Of a DNA stretch of 64,000 bases, positions 26,959 through 40,665 are shown one piece after another; position 1 is the first letter of the stretch, and the number at the start of each line of letters is the position of its first letter. The position numbers were made by a program, and so were the translations under genes. A model generated the notes under the pieces. The model was given only the letters and a program-made list of their open reading frames with translations, was not told the origin of the DNA and searched no databases. This stretch comes from Acanthacorydalis orientalis. Lineage: Eukaryota; Arthropoda; Insecta; Megaloptera; Corydalidae. The DNA lies in the NCBI GenBank assembly GCA_034766995.1, contig CM068314.1:27744108-27808107 (forward strand). Direction: 5' to 3'.

Positions 26959-29822
26959 GCCAGAAAAAAATTGTCTAGAAAGTTTTTTAAAAAAACTTCA
27001 ATACAATGGTCATATGTTAATTCAGCCAAATATATTTTTCAGTAACGTAGAAATGATGTATTAGAATTGGAATTTTATAGAGAATCATTAATTCAAATAT
27101 AGTATAGACAAAATAAAGGGTAGTGCTCATATGTGTAACGATAGGCAGTCCGGAACGGCAGCAAGGTTTGCTCCGGAAGTATTTAAATTTTTAATAATTT
27201 TAAATTAAAACATCCAAATTATATAATGCAAATGTTCAATTTTATTTTTAAATCTAAATTATATTTTTGTTTGTTTATTTGCGGTCCAGCAATTTTAGCA
27301 TAGAATGAAAATATTTTGCTTGAATTATATTTTTGGTAGATATTTTTTATTATAATAAACAGCTTAGAACATTAAATAAAATATGTTTATTTATATTCTT
27401 TATCCAAAAATGTGCGAAATGATATCTTTTAACATAATTTAGTGTTTAATACCTAAAAAGACAATATTTTTGTTTACCTAAGGATGGCGATAGGTTCTAA
27501 GGCGGCTCTGATTATATTATTATTAATCATTAATCTGTAGTTTTTAAATATTTACCATAAAATCATTATATTATCATACATACATATACGTGTATCTTCT
27601 TAATATATAGGAATTAATTCTTTACAAATATAATTCTATAATTAGTTAATTTAGGAACAGAAGTGAATTCTGATATAAAAGCCGATTTAAGTTGCATTCT
27701 TTTTGTAAGTTCGTTGTTTTTTATGATTTTTTTTTTGAAAATTTTATAAAAAATATGTATACTCATAATTAAAATTAACATTTTAAGTTTAATTTAAAAA
27801 TGAAAATATTACTCTCTGTTGCGATTTGTTTGTTTCAGTTTTTATTTATTTTTAATATCGATAAACAAACGCTCATGCTTTATGGAATTTCAAGATAAAA
27901 AGTAAAAACTTAAAGAACGCTGACGGATATAAACTTAATAAAAATACTTGCAGCAAAACAAGATTTCGTTTAAATAACAGGTCGATAATGCGTTATTTTT
28001 ATAGCATCATTAATTTATCTGTACTTGTTTAACCTTACTAGACTGACTGTCGGCGATCCTATTTGTTTTATATCGAAGATATGAAACTATGAAAAAGACG
28101 TTCTTTTACCATACTAGCACACAATATCAATGTATAAATTCGTATTTATTGTAAATATTTTCAAGTGCACGTACTGTGTGTGAAAGTTTTTTTCAATCTC
28201 GTAAAAGAATTCTTAATGTTGATGTTATTCCATAGATGGCAATGTATGATTAATACATACAATTATCTCTTCTCGATACACACACTTGTGTAAATGTAGA
28301 AAAACTATTTTTTTAAGTACATGATGTTATATACTCTTTTCTTATTTATTTATTTAATTATAGTAATAGGCATATTACACTAACTATTTATAAAAAAGCA
28401 ATTGAACATGGAAAAAATATCACATAGTATATTGACGTAATAAAAATAGAATATTTGATTTTAACAATCATTACACATTCTTATATATCGTTTTAGGTTG
28501 AATATAATAAGACAACTTTAGTGTTTTGACAAAATTTACGTTATCGTATTTTATATAAATAATAATAATAATAATATATGTATATATATATAATATATAT
28601 ATATTCTATTTTGAAAGTATGTGCAAATAATTAGATTGATGTAATTATTAATTACATTAAAATTCAGAAATATTCAACATATACAGAGATAAATTCAAAA
28701 AAATGTATCTATTGAAATAATGTACATTAAATTGAATAAGAAAGTTCAATAGTCGAACGAAAATAAAAAAAGTAGTGATACGTATTTGACAAATTTTATT
28801 TCCTTAATAAAATTCTCAGCAAAAGATTTTTCATCAAATAATTAGTTAGTAATAGTACCAATTTAAATTAGTAAATCCAGAAAAAAATATATGAACTTAT
28901 TATATTTACTTTTAAGACCATATCACTTATTAACTATAAAAGTGATAAAAGTCATTTTTTTAATTTTGTAATTATACCAAAAATGAATTACAAAAGTAGA
29001 ATATTTTTATCATAAATAAAATCATACTTATAATCATTATTATCCCGCCAAATTTCAGATGTATATTTGTTTAATTTACTATTTTTGTTTGTAACATTGA
29101 TACAACTTCAATTGTTTCAGAATGTTCAAAGTAGAAGGTTAACTTTTTTGTTTACTGTATACCCCAGACCACAGTATTACTATGTTGTAAATAAAGGACA
29201 TCATGACTTGAATAAAGGATGAAAAGCAAGGTTATAAAAGATAAATTCAATAATCTGGAACATTCTTGACAGATATGCAATATTGACTTTAATCAGTGCA
29301 CATTGTTAATTGCAATCGATTTTAAGAAGTTATACAATCATTTACATTTTACTAAAGTGAAAACTGTAAAATGCTTCTTGTAAAATATATATACTTTTCC
29401 AGTTATATCACTTTTATCACAAAAGGAAGGTAAATTAAACTTATATGTTAAATTATCTAAAATAAATCTCTCTCTCTCTCTCTTTATATATATATATATA
29501 TGTTAAAATTTTCTAAAAGTAAAAGCAAATTTATTTTTAAAAAAATTGCATAGTAGCAATACAATTGATTTGTATAAAACATACATTGAAATCAGCAAAT
29601 TTAATGATGTAAATCAAAAAAACAAATACTGCATTGTTGTAAATTTTGTTGCGATTGAATTGCAAATAATTTAAGTCAGATTGAACGTACGTTAAACGAT
29701 TGTTTATATCAAGTTGAACTGATATATTATACATCTTTATTTTTATATTAATTTTGACATGTTTTTATTATTTAAAAAAAGCGTTTTTTAATTGTGAAAA
29801 TTAAGTGGCTTGGAAAGAAAAA

Positions 29823-29864
<42 letters not shown>

Positions 29865-30345
29865 ATATGTGTGGGTGTGTATGTATGTGATATTTTCTAA
29901 AAATACTCGAAATAATATATCATAATATTCAAAATATATATCATTTATTTAAGTATTTTTAATATGTTAATACAATATTTATTATTAATAATTCGTTTTT
30001 ATTTTTATTAATATTATTATATAAAAAAAAACAATACAGTGTAATTTATTTGTTTCACTGAACATTGTAAAGTCCTTTTATGTCTATTGCGAAGCTGCTG
30101 CACTACAAACGACATTCTTTGTTCTTGAGTAGATTTCAATCGGCAATACAAAAGTTGTCTTTTGATGTGACATTTAACATTTTTATGTTAGTCAAGTTTT
30201 AAAAATCGACTCTTACGAAACAACTGAGCTACACTTTCCAAAATTGGATCGGATTCTGCAAAGAACATAAGCTATATGTAACGTACATAACATGTGCAAA
30301 TTTGGTAACCAATCTCCGAATACTTTTAGTTTAAACTATACATAA

Positions 30346-30414
<69 letters not shown>

Positions 30415-30708
30415 TATATAATATAATTAACAAAAAGAAATGTTATCCATTTTATCAGATATACAACCGAATATTTCAATTGAATATATTGTATTTGTTA
30501 TTATTAATATTTAACTGTATTCTTGACGTTTCACTCGAAATTTTTTATAGAAATAGAATGTTATCGTTGCTTACTTTCTTTGTGATGGTCATTGAAGTTA
30601 ATTATATTTTTTTCTAAATAAAATTTTATAATTTTTAATTTGCGCTTTTTAATATATTTGGTTTCGTTATTTTTATTTTTTGTAAATTTTCTTTTTGAGT
30701 AATATATA

Positions 30709-30890
30709 TGTCGTAGGCAAAGTCCGACTTTACCATGGCAAACTGCGATTTGCAGAGTTAAAAAAGGGCGAGGGTGATCTAATTTTAATTATAAAAATCA
30801 GGATATCTATTGACTAGTCAAAGTCGGTCTTTGACTGATGGCGGCAGTGGAAATCTCAGTTTGCCTAAGCAAAGTCTGACTTTGCCGACA
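30709..30890. mobile_element. MITE-like foldback element with about 40-bp imperfect terminal inverted repeats
   Basis: The left end (about 30709-30752, tgtcgtaggcaaagtccgac and onward) matches the reverse complement of the right end (about 30848-30890, tgtcggcaaagtcagacttt when inverted), including the inner part ggcaaactgNgattt. The core motif caaagtcNgacttt is itself palindromic and recurs at about 30818-30835 (caaagtcggtctttgac). The element is about 180 bp and GC-richer than its surroundings, with no coding capacity. Target duplications are unclear because both flanks are TA-rich. Confidence 0.5.
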
Positions 30891-30985
30891 ACATATACAT
30901 TATAAATAATATATTTTTATAATGGTATTTTTTGTATAATTTTTTTTAATTTTTATTTTAAAATTACACACACACACTCACACTT

Positions 30986-31071
<86 letters not shown>

Positions 31072-32087
31072 AATGTTTCTTATATTTATTTTGTTTTAAA
31101 ATTAAATATATTTATTTAGCAATACTTTATCATTTATGTTTTTGTCAATATATTTTGAAATCTCGTTTTATATTTTTTTTACAAAAAAGTTATTATTGTT
31201 TTAAAAGTAAATAAAACAAATTTTATTATGAGTTAATAATTATTATCTATTTTACAACTATGTTACATTTAATGTTAGAAAATAGTAAGATACGTTTTTA
31301 TCTTTATTGTTATACATCATCATCTTCAGTCTTAATGATCCTTTACCGGACAATATTTCTTGTTCTTTTTTCGATTAGAATGGCACATTGTAGAAGTACT
31401 TTCCCATACATTTCCATAATCTACATCTAGGATATGCAATGAATTCGATGAAGTATTTTTTCGTACATTTTAAATGCTCGTTCTTTTTGAGCATTTTTAT
31501 TTCTTTTTCCCCATTCAATAATTTTTATTTTCATTTATTGTCTTCTGTCTTGAAATATGTCCCATTTTTTTCATTTTAAATTGTTATTGTTACTATAGGT
31601 TTTACTTTGGTTTGTTTTCATAACAATTCTAGAATTCTTTAATATCTTCTTGTTATTTCTAAAATATATCTTCCGTTATTCTTTTAAAATTGTTGTTTAA
31701 AATCACTAAATTATTAAGAATTTTGGACATACACTTTCATAAACCAGGACAGATAAAATACATTGACTGAATACTTATTCCTCTTTAACACAGCGGAATA
31801 TATGCTTTAAATTTTGAGTTGATTTTTCAAGCTGATTTAAGGATATAAAAGCAAATGTTTTTGAAATAGAAATTAATAAGATGAATTTTAGCAAACGAAG
31901 ATAGCCGATGGATAATAGAAATGATTGATTGAGAATAAATAAATATAATGAAGTACCAAAAAAGACCAATGAATTGTTAGAATAATTATATCAGAAAAAT
32001 TATTGAAAATGTAGAGAAAAGCACGGTACTGGGCCGTTCAAATTCTAAGAATTTATAATGTACTTTTACTGGATAATGGATTGTCTG

Positions 32088-32091
<4 letters not shown>

Positions 32092-32174
<83 letters not shown>
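32092..32174. repeat. (TA)n microsatellite, about 83 bp
   Basis: Pure TA dinucleotides, about 280 bp before the Helitron-like element. Confidence 0.95.
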
Positions 32175-32176
<2 letters not shown>

Positions 32177-32451
32177 TTTCACAGGTCAATTAATTATTAA
32201 ACAACAATAAAGAAAGAACAGTAATTCAGATAAATTTATAAGTAAATAGTATAAAATAAATGCTTTAAATAAAAAAGTTATTATTTTATTATTTTTGTCT
32301 AGTAAATAATTATAATCTTTTTATTCGTTATGCTGAATATAAAATAACATTGAATACAAAGGTGCGTTTGTACAGTGTTTTCCGTTGATATAAATATGTA
32401 AATATTTTGTGTTAATTCGGAATGAATCAATTAATGCGATGAATCTATTCT

Positions 32452-32687
32452 TCTATATAATAAAACCCACATTTCTCGTCACTTTGTCCGCGGTACAAAA
32501 TTCATGGTGACGAGAAACGTTTCTGTATGGTGACCGAGAATGTTTGCTTGTCAGCTCATAGGTTTCAAGTTTAATTCATTAAGTTTCGTTATTAGGTATT
32601 TTTTATGTTTAAATATACTATGTTATAAAAACCAATAAACAGTTTTTTCTTTCTATTTTCCCGTCAATTTGATGGGTAATATACTAG
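32452..32687 (+). mobile_element. Short non-autonomous Helitron-like element (about 236 bp)
   Basis: The 5' end reads TCTATATAATAAAACC, typical of Helitron 5' TC termini. The 3' end reads CTAG followed by T. A hairpin cccgtcaatttgatggg (32660-32676) sits about 8 bases upstream, the usual Helitron 3' layout. Inside are an 11-bp inverted repeat, tttctcgtcac (32472-32482) with gtgacgagaaa (32507-32517), and a second related copy (ggtgaccgagaatgt) just after. The base before the 5' TC is T rather than the expected A. An alternative start at 32444 would be preceded by A. There is no Rep/helicase coding, so it would be non-autonomous. Confidence 0.55.
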
Positions 32688-33039
32688 TTAAAAATATTAA
32701 TCGTATACATCCGTAATAAAGTTGTATAATTTGATTGATGCTTGTTCTACAAATGAAACAAACTTTGGTTTTAATTGATCTTCACATTTTGTTTTCATAA
32801 TTAATATTTAATTTGACATTAACTTTTACAAAAAAAAACGCACAGCGCTAGTTTTTAAAGAAATAACATAAAAAATTTATGCGTTTTTCAAACAAGTACA
32901 TATAATATTATACTTTGATATTATGTAAATATAAATAATCGACACGTCATTGCAAACCAGAAACACAAGATTCTAATTAACAATCAATGGGATTTTCATA
33001 AGTAACATCGTCTCCGTCAACTTTTACGAAGATGACGCG

Positions 33040-33560
33040 ACCGCAAGTCTGTCTATATGCGTGAATCATAAACCAGATGGTCACTCTTGTACTATTGTAG
33101 CAAGAGGTAGCGAGCGACGTTGACCGTACCGCGACAGTGTCGGCGGCGCGAGGGGGTACCGGGCAGCAGCGACACAGTAGGATTTGAAACGATCTCGCGG
33201 TCGCACGCCCGATCGGAATGCACGCGGCAGCGCTGTAGGTAGAGATGACGGTCGGGTGTCGTCACACCTTGATTGACGCACACGCTGTTTCGCGCTCACG
33301 TCCGCGGCGAACGCTAGGCTAGGCTGTGTACGTTCGCCGCGACGATGGTGCTGAGCGGCGCGGGCGGTAAAGTGGCTCGCGCGCGCTGGAGGAGGAGTTT
33401 TCCCACAGTCAGTTGCGTCCTATTGCTGTGTGTGTGCGTATATGTGTATGTGGTTGTGGGCGATAGCGACGTGCGGAAGGACGCGGTCGGGCATCGGTTG
33501 TGAGCGGCCGCGACTGCACAACATCGGCCCCGTGACCGGCGTTAACAGAACAGGTTGTGT
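33040..33560 (+). promoter_or_regulatory. CpG-rich patch, probable promoter / 5' exon
   Basis: This is the most GC- and CpG-rich stretch in the window, with abrupt edges against AT-rich DNA. It contains a perfect 11-bp inverted repeat, cgcggcgaacg (33303-33313) with cgttcgccgcg (33331-33341). The repeat ends three bases before the ATG at 33345, so a transcript would carry a strong hairpin against the start codon. Transcription direction is inferred from the plus-strand candidate exon. Confidence 0.45.
33345..33503 (+). CDS. Candidate first coding exon of a secreted or membrane protein (unrecognised)
   Basis: A 52-codon frame starts at an ATG in an ideal context (A at -3, G at +4) inside a CpG-rich patch that looks like a promoter/5' exon. 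The peptide begins MVLSGAGGKVARARWRRSF (basic n-region), then has a hydrophobic stretch VSCVLLLCVCVYVYVVV and ends in a polar GDSDVRKDAVGHRL. This is the layout of a signal peptide or signal anchor with possible cleavage after VVVG. A splice donor GTGAGC at 33500, just before the in-frame stop, could end the exon, so the rest of the gene would lie far downstream. I do not recognise the protein and no second exon was found in the window. A chance frame in GC-rich DNA remains possible. Confidence 0.4.
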   Translation: MVLSGAGGKVARARWRRSFPTVSCVLLLCVCVYVYVVVGDSDVRKDAVGHRL

Positions 33561-34403
33561 TACATAGTCTGACTTCAATGAATTTAATCATTTTGAAAAT
33601 CAAACAAGTCGGAGAGGTCGATGCGTACTTTCAGAATAAAATGGACTATAATCTTCCCCTGAATTATGAAGGCAATGCGTTCTTGAAAAACTGTGTGGGA
33701 TACATTTTTGCAACTTTAAAACATAATTATCATTAGGTTTGTTGAAAAAATGAGCGATCCTGAAATCCAAAAATTGAACCATGCTAAAATATCACTCAAA
33801 ACAACAACAATGTGCATAGTTTGTTGCTTAACAGTAATTATTATAACTCAACATATTTGACCAGTTTTCTTTCTGTTTGAAAACGGTATTGGAGATAGTG
33901 CCTTCTGATGGTGGAATACCAAATGAAGTAAAAGATACGAAAGAAGAAAAACGATGGGAGTTTTGATCGAAAAGACAAAAAAAACTTTAAAAAACTCATC
34001 TACTCATTTTTTGCGTTTGTCTCTTATACAATGTTTGTAACAAGCAATGGATTTTTACATCAGTAATTTAGTTCTGTGAACTTCTTTTTAAAATTAACAT
34101 CTACTTTATTCTTGTATACACAAAGATTGACGACAATGGAGAAGATAGATTAATAAATAATTTTTCCTCCATGAATAATTCTTATTTCAGATAATTAATT
34201 TCTTTTTATGCGTTCGTTTTCTCACTGAATTGTCAAATTGGTTTTTAGCTCTTAAAATTCCCAAAACTTTTTTTAAGTTTCCTTTCCATATTTTTAAAAG
34301 TAGAGCTAGTGAAATATAATAATCGCTTGTTAAAATTCTTCATGAACATTGTTTTCTCAGCTTCGAGGAAATGTCCAGAGATCATGTTTGTAACATGAAG
34401 TGT

Positions 34404-35046
<643 letters not shown>

Positions 35047-35106
35047 AAACTACACTGCGATAAATCTTTGATAATAATTATATAGACATAAATGAGTTTT
35101 AAAAAA

Positions 35107-35216
35107 TATGTTTATTGTTTCATTTGGTTACATGACAGACTTATAATTGACAAGTGGGTGAACGTAGTGAGCCCGGTGATTGGTGAGTGCAGCGAGCAAG
35201 GGGTGAAACCCCGTAG
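35107..35216 (+). repeat. Interspersed repeat family, copy A (Helitron-like 3' end?)
   Basis: This shares with copy C the string tttattgtttcattNggt, acatg and cttataattgacaag, then with all copies gagtgcagcga. It ends in the hairpin ggggtgaaacccc (35200-35212) followed by gtag and t. It stands between (TA)n arrays. The repeated gNgcagcgagc motifs look like a CpG-rich consensus that has decayed by deamination. Confidence 0.55.
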
Positions 35217-35789
35217 TATATATATATATATATATTCAAAATTTTCCGTAATTAAATGTAGATATTTTTTATAAAAGCATTTTCAAGAAAACTGTTTCTA
35301 AAATTATTTATCAGCAGACAATAATATACTTCTTGTTAGTATTGAAATAAAACAAAGTTATCCACAGTGTCAGAACAATGTATTGTAAAATGTGCCTATT
35401 TAATAAATAGTGAAATGAATTTCATCTTTTGATTTATTTATTTTTTTTATTTTAAGTCACAAAGATGTATATTTATTTTAATTTATTTGTTTATTGCTCT
35501 AGTAATATGTTCGAACGAATGTATATGACGATATTTGGAAGTTCGAATACTCTTCAAAGTATAATTTGGTGTATTACATATTTTTTTCATTAATTCTTTT
35601 TTTTAGTATAAATGAAAAAATGGAATACTTGTTACAATTAATATTTACTGAATAGATTGTTATTATAAAAGGATGAGCATCGTGAATGTTAATATCGACA
35701 ATGATTAGATTTTTTTTAATAATAATCCTTATTTTCATTATTAATAAATGTATTTATTTGCATATTCTGCTCCATATCAATATCAAAAT

Positions 35790-36240
35790 TATGCTTTTTG
35801 TATCGTGTACGAGTACCTGTACAACAAGCTGAGAAAAGTAACTGGTGGCACGTGCAAGCGTGATTGGTAGCCCTCGCTTGCTGCCACGAGTACCCTGCTG
35901 CGTGGCCGACTCACGATTCTTCTTAGCATGGAAATTTTTTCCTTGTATTTTTTTATCTCGTTCGTTTCACAGACGTTCCCTCGACCGAGCCCCAAGCTAG
36001 ATAAAGACTCCAGTATTCGTATGAACAGGATAGATCGCAACGGCGCGTTCATTATTTAAAGACAAAGAAACATTGTGATGCATTTCGAATGCGAGAGCGG
36101 GAAAACGTTTGTATTTATTAAAATTGAGGTTAGATGTCATGCGTTTGTGTTGTCTGTCCGCATGATTTTATGTGAAAATGTTATTGAGGTCGTGCGATTG
36201 TACAAAAAAAAATGTCAAAACGACGCTTGTGACGTACTTG
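35790..36240. other. GC-richer patch without recognised gene
   Basis: Contains ctcgcttgctgccacgagta and ctgctgcgtggccgactcac. An 87-codon minus-strand frame (35789-36052) is open but unlike any family I know. It is possibly a 5' exon or conserved noncoding element. Confidence 0.3.
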
Positions 36241-36817
36241 TTTGTTATTTATATTATTTATGTACATAAAACACGCCTTTGTTCATTCTTATCGGTTTTA
36301 CCTAAATACATTTTACTTGTTTTAATTATTGTTTGGAATTTTCATAAAAAATGCACATATACATTTTCCAACTGAAAGGCTCAAAAAACATATTAATGTT
36401 TGTACAATTTTTGTAATATATGTAAAAAATAAATTGAAATTTTAAAGTACAATTTAATTTTAGAATGGTTGTAAATACAAATATAAGCATCAGTGCGAAA
36501 GAGAAAAAATAACTTATCAATTATTATTAGAGTATACTGCAATTTATATCAATATTATGAATATCTTCTTACAAGATACTTAACAATCAATAAACATCAA
36601 TTAATACGAATAACATAATTGAAAGACGACTTTATAATTCAAATACATATATGATCATTGTGTATTCATTTCTTTTTAGATTACAATTACAAGATGCAAA
36701 TAAAATGAAATGAATACTGATAAATTCATTATATTCGTACAAAGTTTTGATATTATCTCTCTACTGTAAAAATGAAAATTGAATACATAGTTCGTAAGGA
36801 AAGTATATATACATGTG

Positions 36818-36886
<69 letters not shown>

Positions 36887-37779
36887 AAAAATATCAATTT
36901 AAGATCACCGTTTTTTTTTGAATTCGCAAATAGAAAATAGGTGGACAGATTTTTTTGCATTTATTTAATATTAATAAATTATTATTAATATTAAACGGAA
37001 TAATATATAATACATTTATTTATTGGTATATATCAATAAACTATTTCATCAATTTGTTATAAAATATTTTATATTAATGGGATAAATATTATTTTATTTT
37101 TTTTTAATGTTATTTTTATCACAAAATAATTATTATGCGTGTCTTTTAATTATCTATGTAAGAATAACATTTATTATAATCTGTTATATAAAATTTTATT
37201 CTATGTTCTTTGTTGAAATACCCTGCACAACCTACATGTAAGACTAATAGATGACAGTCATGTTCTTTTTTTATAAAAAGAAAACAAATGGTAGACAACA
37301 ATTCAGCTGTTTATTTTCGTGACTTTTCATATTCATTACACGATTGTTATAAGTAAACAATTCATGTTTATATCTTATATTATTAGTTTTGTGAAAACGT
37401 ATTAAACTAGTTTTTGAAAAACAATACCATAAAAGTGACTCATAACCAACCAAAACATAATGATCATTAAAAGTTTGGTAAATAATCACGTGATATGAAT
37501 CTTATATGTTATCTTACAACTGTACGTCCATAATAGTAAATAATATAAAATAAAAATGACAACTTGTTCGTAAAATCGATTTGATAAGGTATATAAAAAT
37601 GCATGACCACACACATGTACCAGGTAAGATTGAAAACGTTTAACAGGTACATTTTCTAAAAAAAATAACGAAGTGAATCACATTCTGTCATTATATTTTA
37701 AATTCGAAAAATATATTTGTATATATATATATACATAAAATGAAAATTATTCAGAAAAAAATTGGACTTATTTATTTAT

Positions 37780-37828
<49 letters not shown>

Positions 37829-37834
<6 letters not shown>

Positions 37835-37906
37835 GACAAGTGGGTGAGCTCAGCAAGTCCGACGTTAGTTGAGTGCAGCGAGCAGGGGGTTAAGCTTATG
37901 GGGGTT
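37829..37906 (+). repeat. Interspersed repeat family, copy B
   Basis: It begins ataattgacaagtgggtgag, directly after a (TA)n array, and contains ttgagtgcagcgagcagggg. It matches copy A at 35136-35205 with many substitutions. The terminal hairpin has decayed (gggggttaagcttatggggg). Confidence 0.55.
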
Positions 37907-38590
37907 ATGTATATATGTAATTTTTTGTCTTATGTCTCATTATTGTTAAGGAATTTTTTCGTAAACTTTTATTTGGTTTTTGTTAGAAAACAAAGAATTT
38001 TTTGATATTTTTTATGGAAGCTCTTACAGGATGAAAGAAAAAGTGACATTAATATAGAAAACATATATTTTATACGTATTTATTGACTGTATATTGTAAC
38101 GGAGAATATATAAATTCCAAGAGATTGTATTAATTTAGAAAATGTAGCTCGTTTTTAAAATACCCCCATTTTTTTCTAAGTAAATAAAGATTACATAATA
38201 TATAAACAAATACACATGTAAATATATATATATATATATATACATACATACACACATGTACATCCTGCTAAATGAAAGGGCGGTTATAAGACTTTCACGA
38301 TACTCCTGTTTTTCAACAAATTGTGTGATCTTCGATATAATCGGGCTCCTCTGTAATTATTTATATCTTCTTTGGAAGAGTTTTCACAAGAAGGAGGTTT
38401 TCCTACCTTCGAAAATTATTTTTTTTAAAAAAGAGGTTGAAATCAATGGTGTTGAAATAAAAGACAACATGGAAGTGTTACCCTTTTAAAGGTTTTCTAG
38501 ACATTTTAAAATGCGGTAAATCATGTCTTTTCAAATAAACTTTAATTTGTATGAAATACAAGAAGCAAATCTTCAGATCGATAATATTAA

Positions 38591-38657
<67 letters not shown>

Positions 38658-38888
38658 ATGTGTGTGTGCGCGTGCGTGTTTGATAAATAAGTCGTGAGAT
38701 ATTATTAAAATCAGTTTTAAGAATATTTATTCTAATATTAACGAGTTACGATTTTATAAATTTATCGATTTATTTGTCTTCAAGTATATTTTGATACTGG
38801 CGGCGTGACATCTTTTTTAGCCAGTTAAAAATAATATAATCTCTAATATTTTATATCAATTTATCTATGACAGATGTTTTCATAAATA

Positions 38889-38980
38889 CTAGGTGGCTTC
38901 GCCTCCTGTTCGCTGCACTCGCCAAAGTCTCTTGTCAATTATAAGCATGTACATGTACCGAATGAAACAATAAATACTTT
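38889..38980 (-). repeat. Interspersed repeat family, copy C (inverted)
   Basis: Read on the minus strand it starts tatttattgtttcattcggt, continues cttataattgacaaga and gagtgcagcgaacagg, and ends in the stem ggaggcgaagccacc followed by tag and t. The end CTAG|T is what a Helitron 3' terminus would show, but the hairpin touches the end instead of lying several bases inside. Confidence 0.55.
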
Positions 38981-39136
38981 TGGGTATCATAGACGCCACT
39001 TTTCAAATAAATAAGTCGATGTCAGAGATTTATATATATACATAAAATATATATGTTAGTATGTCTATATAAACATTCTCACAGTTAGATTATTTTTTAC
39101 AACGTGTTATTTTATATTTTTTTGTGGATAATTTTG

Positions 39137-39204
<68 letters not shown>

Positions 39205-39599
39205 TATAGATATGTAATCATTTCTTTATATTTACGTTATACTCGTAAAAGTTAGATATTAAATATATGTGTAAAATTATTTAAATTGTATTGAATATAA
39301 AATATAATACCAAATTTATTAATGTTAAAAGAGTTAATGTAAAAGGTTAATGTTAATTTAATTGTTTGTATGAAAATATGTTTTTTTTCAGAAAATTGTA
39401 ATTATATCTTAAATATGTTTTTTTCGTTGAAAAAAAAACAATAAAACAACAGCATTTTAGATGTCTGCAAAATGATTTCCCATTCGCTAAATGTGCATCT
39501 TATACCGACTGCTAATATATATAACAAAACCACATAATGACTCTGACACTTATCAGAAGATAAGTTTTAAAAATAAAATATCTAAAAAACAACAACTAA

Positions 39600-40080
39600 A
39601 GGATAGCGCACGAAAAAAATGTTTTCAAACAACCACATATTCCATTAAGAGATAGCGACGCGAAAACCGCAAAGCAAAAAAAAAACGTGCACCGCCACAC
39701 GCTTCAACATAACCTCACAATGTATGCGCGAATCGTACAGAAAAAGACAGTGTATAAAGGAAAACGTATGGTTTCGTGTCTTGTTCCGTAATCGTGTCGT
39801 ATTTATTACATATTAGAGATGCTCTATACCTGCTTGGGGTACTACAAACGTGCAGGTAAGGTATGTTATATAGCTAGCGTTCGGCATATTGATACACGGG
39901 CATAGACGGTCTCCTCTCAGAGGCTGGTCGGAGTCATATAAAGGCCGTGAGAATGTCTGAGGATCGCGAGTTCCCATGACTCAACGATTGTACGCGCGTA
40001 CGCCCGCGTGCCGACTTCTTGTTCATCAGCGTTTCCCCCGTTGACAATACAACCGAATATGCTTTTGTCCTTTTCGAGAT
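39600..40080 (+). promoter_or_regulatory. GC-richer patch, possible promoter / 5' UTR exon
   Basis: CpG-containing stretch with abrupt edges. It has a strong donor-like cgtgcag|gtaaggtatg near 39852 and, downstream, catataaagg (TATA-like) near 39937 followed by dense CpG sequence (gtacgcgcgtacgcccgcgtg). There is no open frame of note, so if transcribed it would be noncoding or 5' UTR. Direction is tentative. Confidence 0.3.
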
Positions 40081-40599
40081 GATATTCTTTTTTTGTACTA
40101 TCTCAGATTTCTCGTTTCATGTGTATGGAATTTAGTTGCTAATAAATAATACTGACGTTGATTATTTTTGTTTGTACTATTATTGTTTACTATAAAGTAA
40201 TTAAAGACTGCGTTCTTGGAAATTAAATATAATTACATAGGCATATTTTTGATAAATGAAAAAATCAAAAGAGTATTTGTTCAATATCAAAATTAATACT
40301 CTTCAACTTAGTTTTTCTTTTTCTTTTTTTTAGAAAACATTACACTATTTGGTTTAAATATATATGAGGATAATATTCTTTTATTGGGCAATTTAAAATA
40401 ACGTTTTTTTTCGGAAAATAAATATGTTTTTTTGTAAATATTTTCACAATCCATTTTATATTTAAAATTTTATGTTTTATGGGAAACGATATATGTATTT
40501 TACACATACGTACATTTTTACATATCAAGATACATCAAAGGTACATCTTTTTTAAATAGAAATATACATAGTATCATGTGTTTTCCTTTTTATATTAGA

Positions 40600-40665
<66 letters not shown>

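Larger units (their letters stand above)
24870..33039. other. Noncoding AT-rich region after SRPRB
   Basis: No supported gene. It contains (TA)n at 26910-26955, 29824-29861, 30349-30409 and 32092-32174, a (CT)n(TA)n at about 29467-29501, and (CA)n(TA)n at 30967-31063. It also holds the MITE-like element (30709-30890) and the Helitron-like element (32452-32687). Open frames at 25877-26140 and 29537-29734 look like chance. Confidence 0.55.

Noticed and set aside
33081..33299. Minus-strand open frames in the CpG-rich patch (also 33409-33603)
   Set aside because: Overlapping frames stay open because of GC content, with Arg/Pro/Ser-rich low-information peptides. The plus-strand frame with signal-peptide layout explains the patch better.
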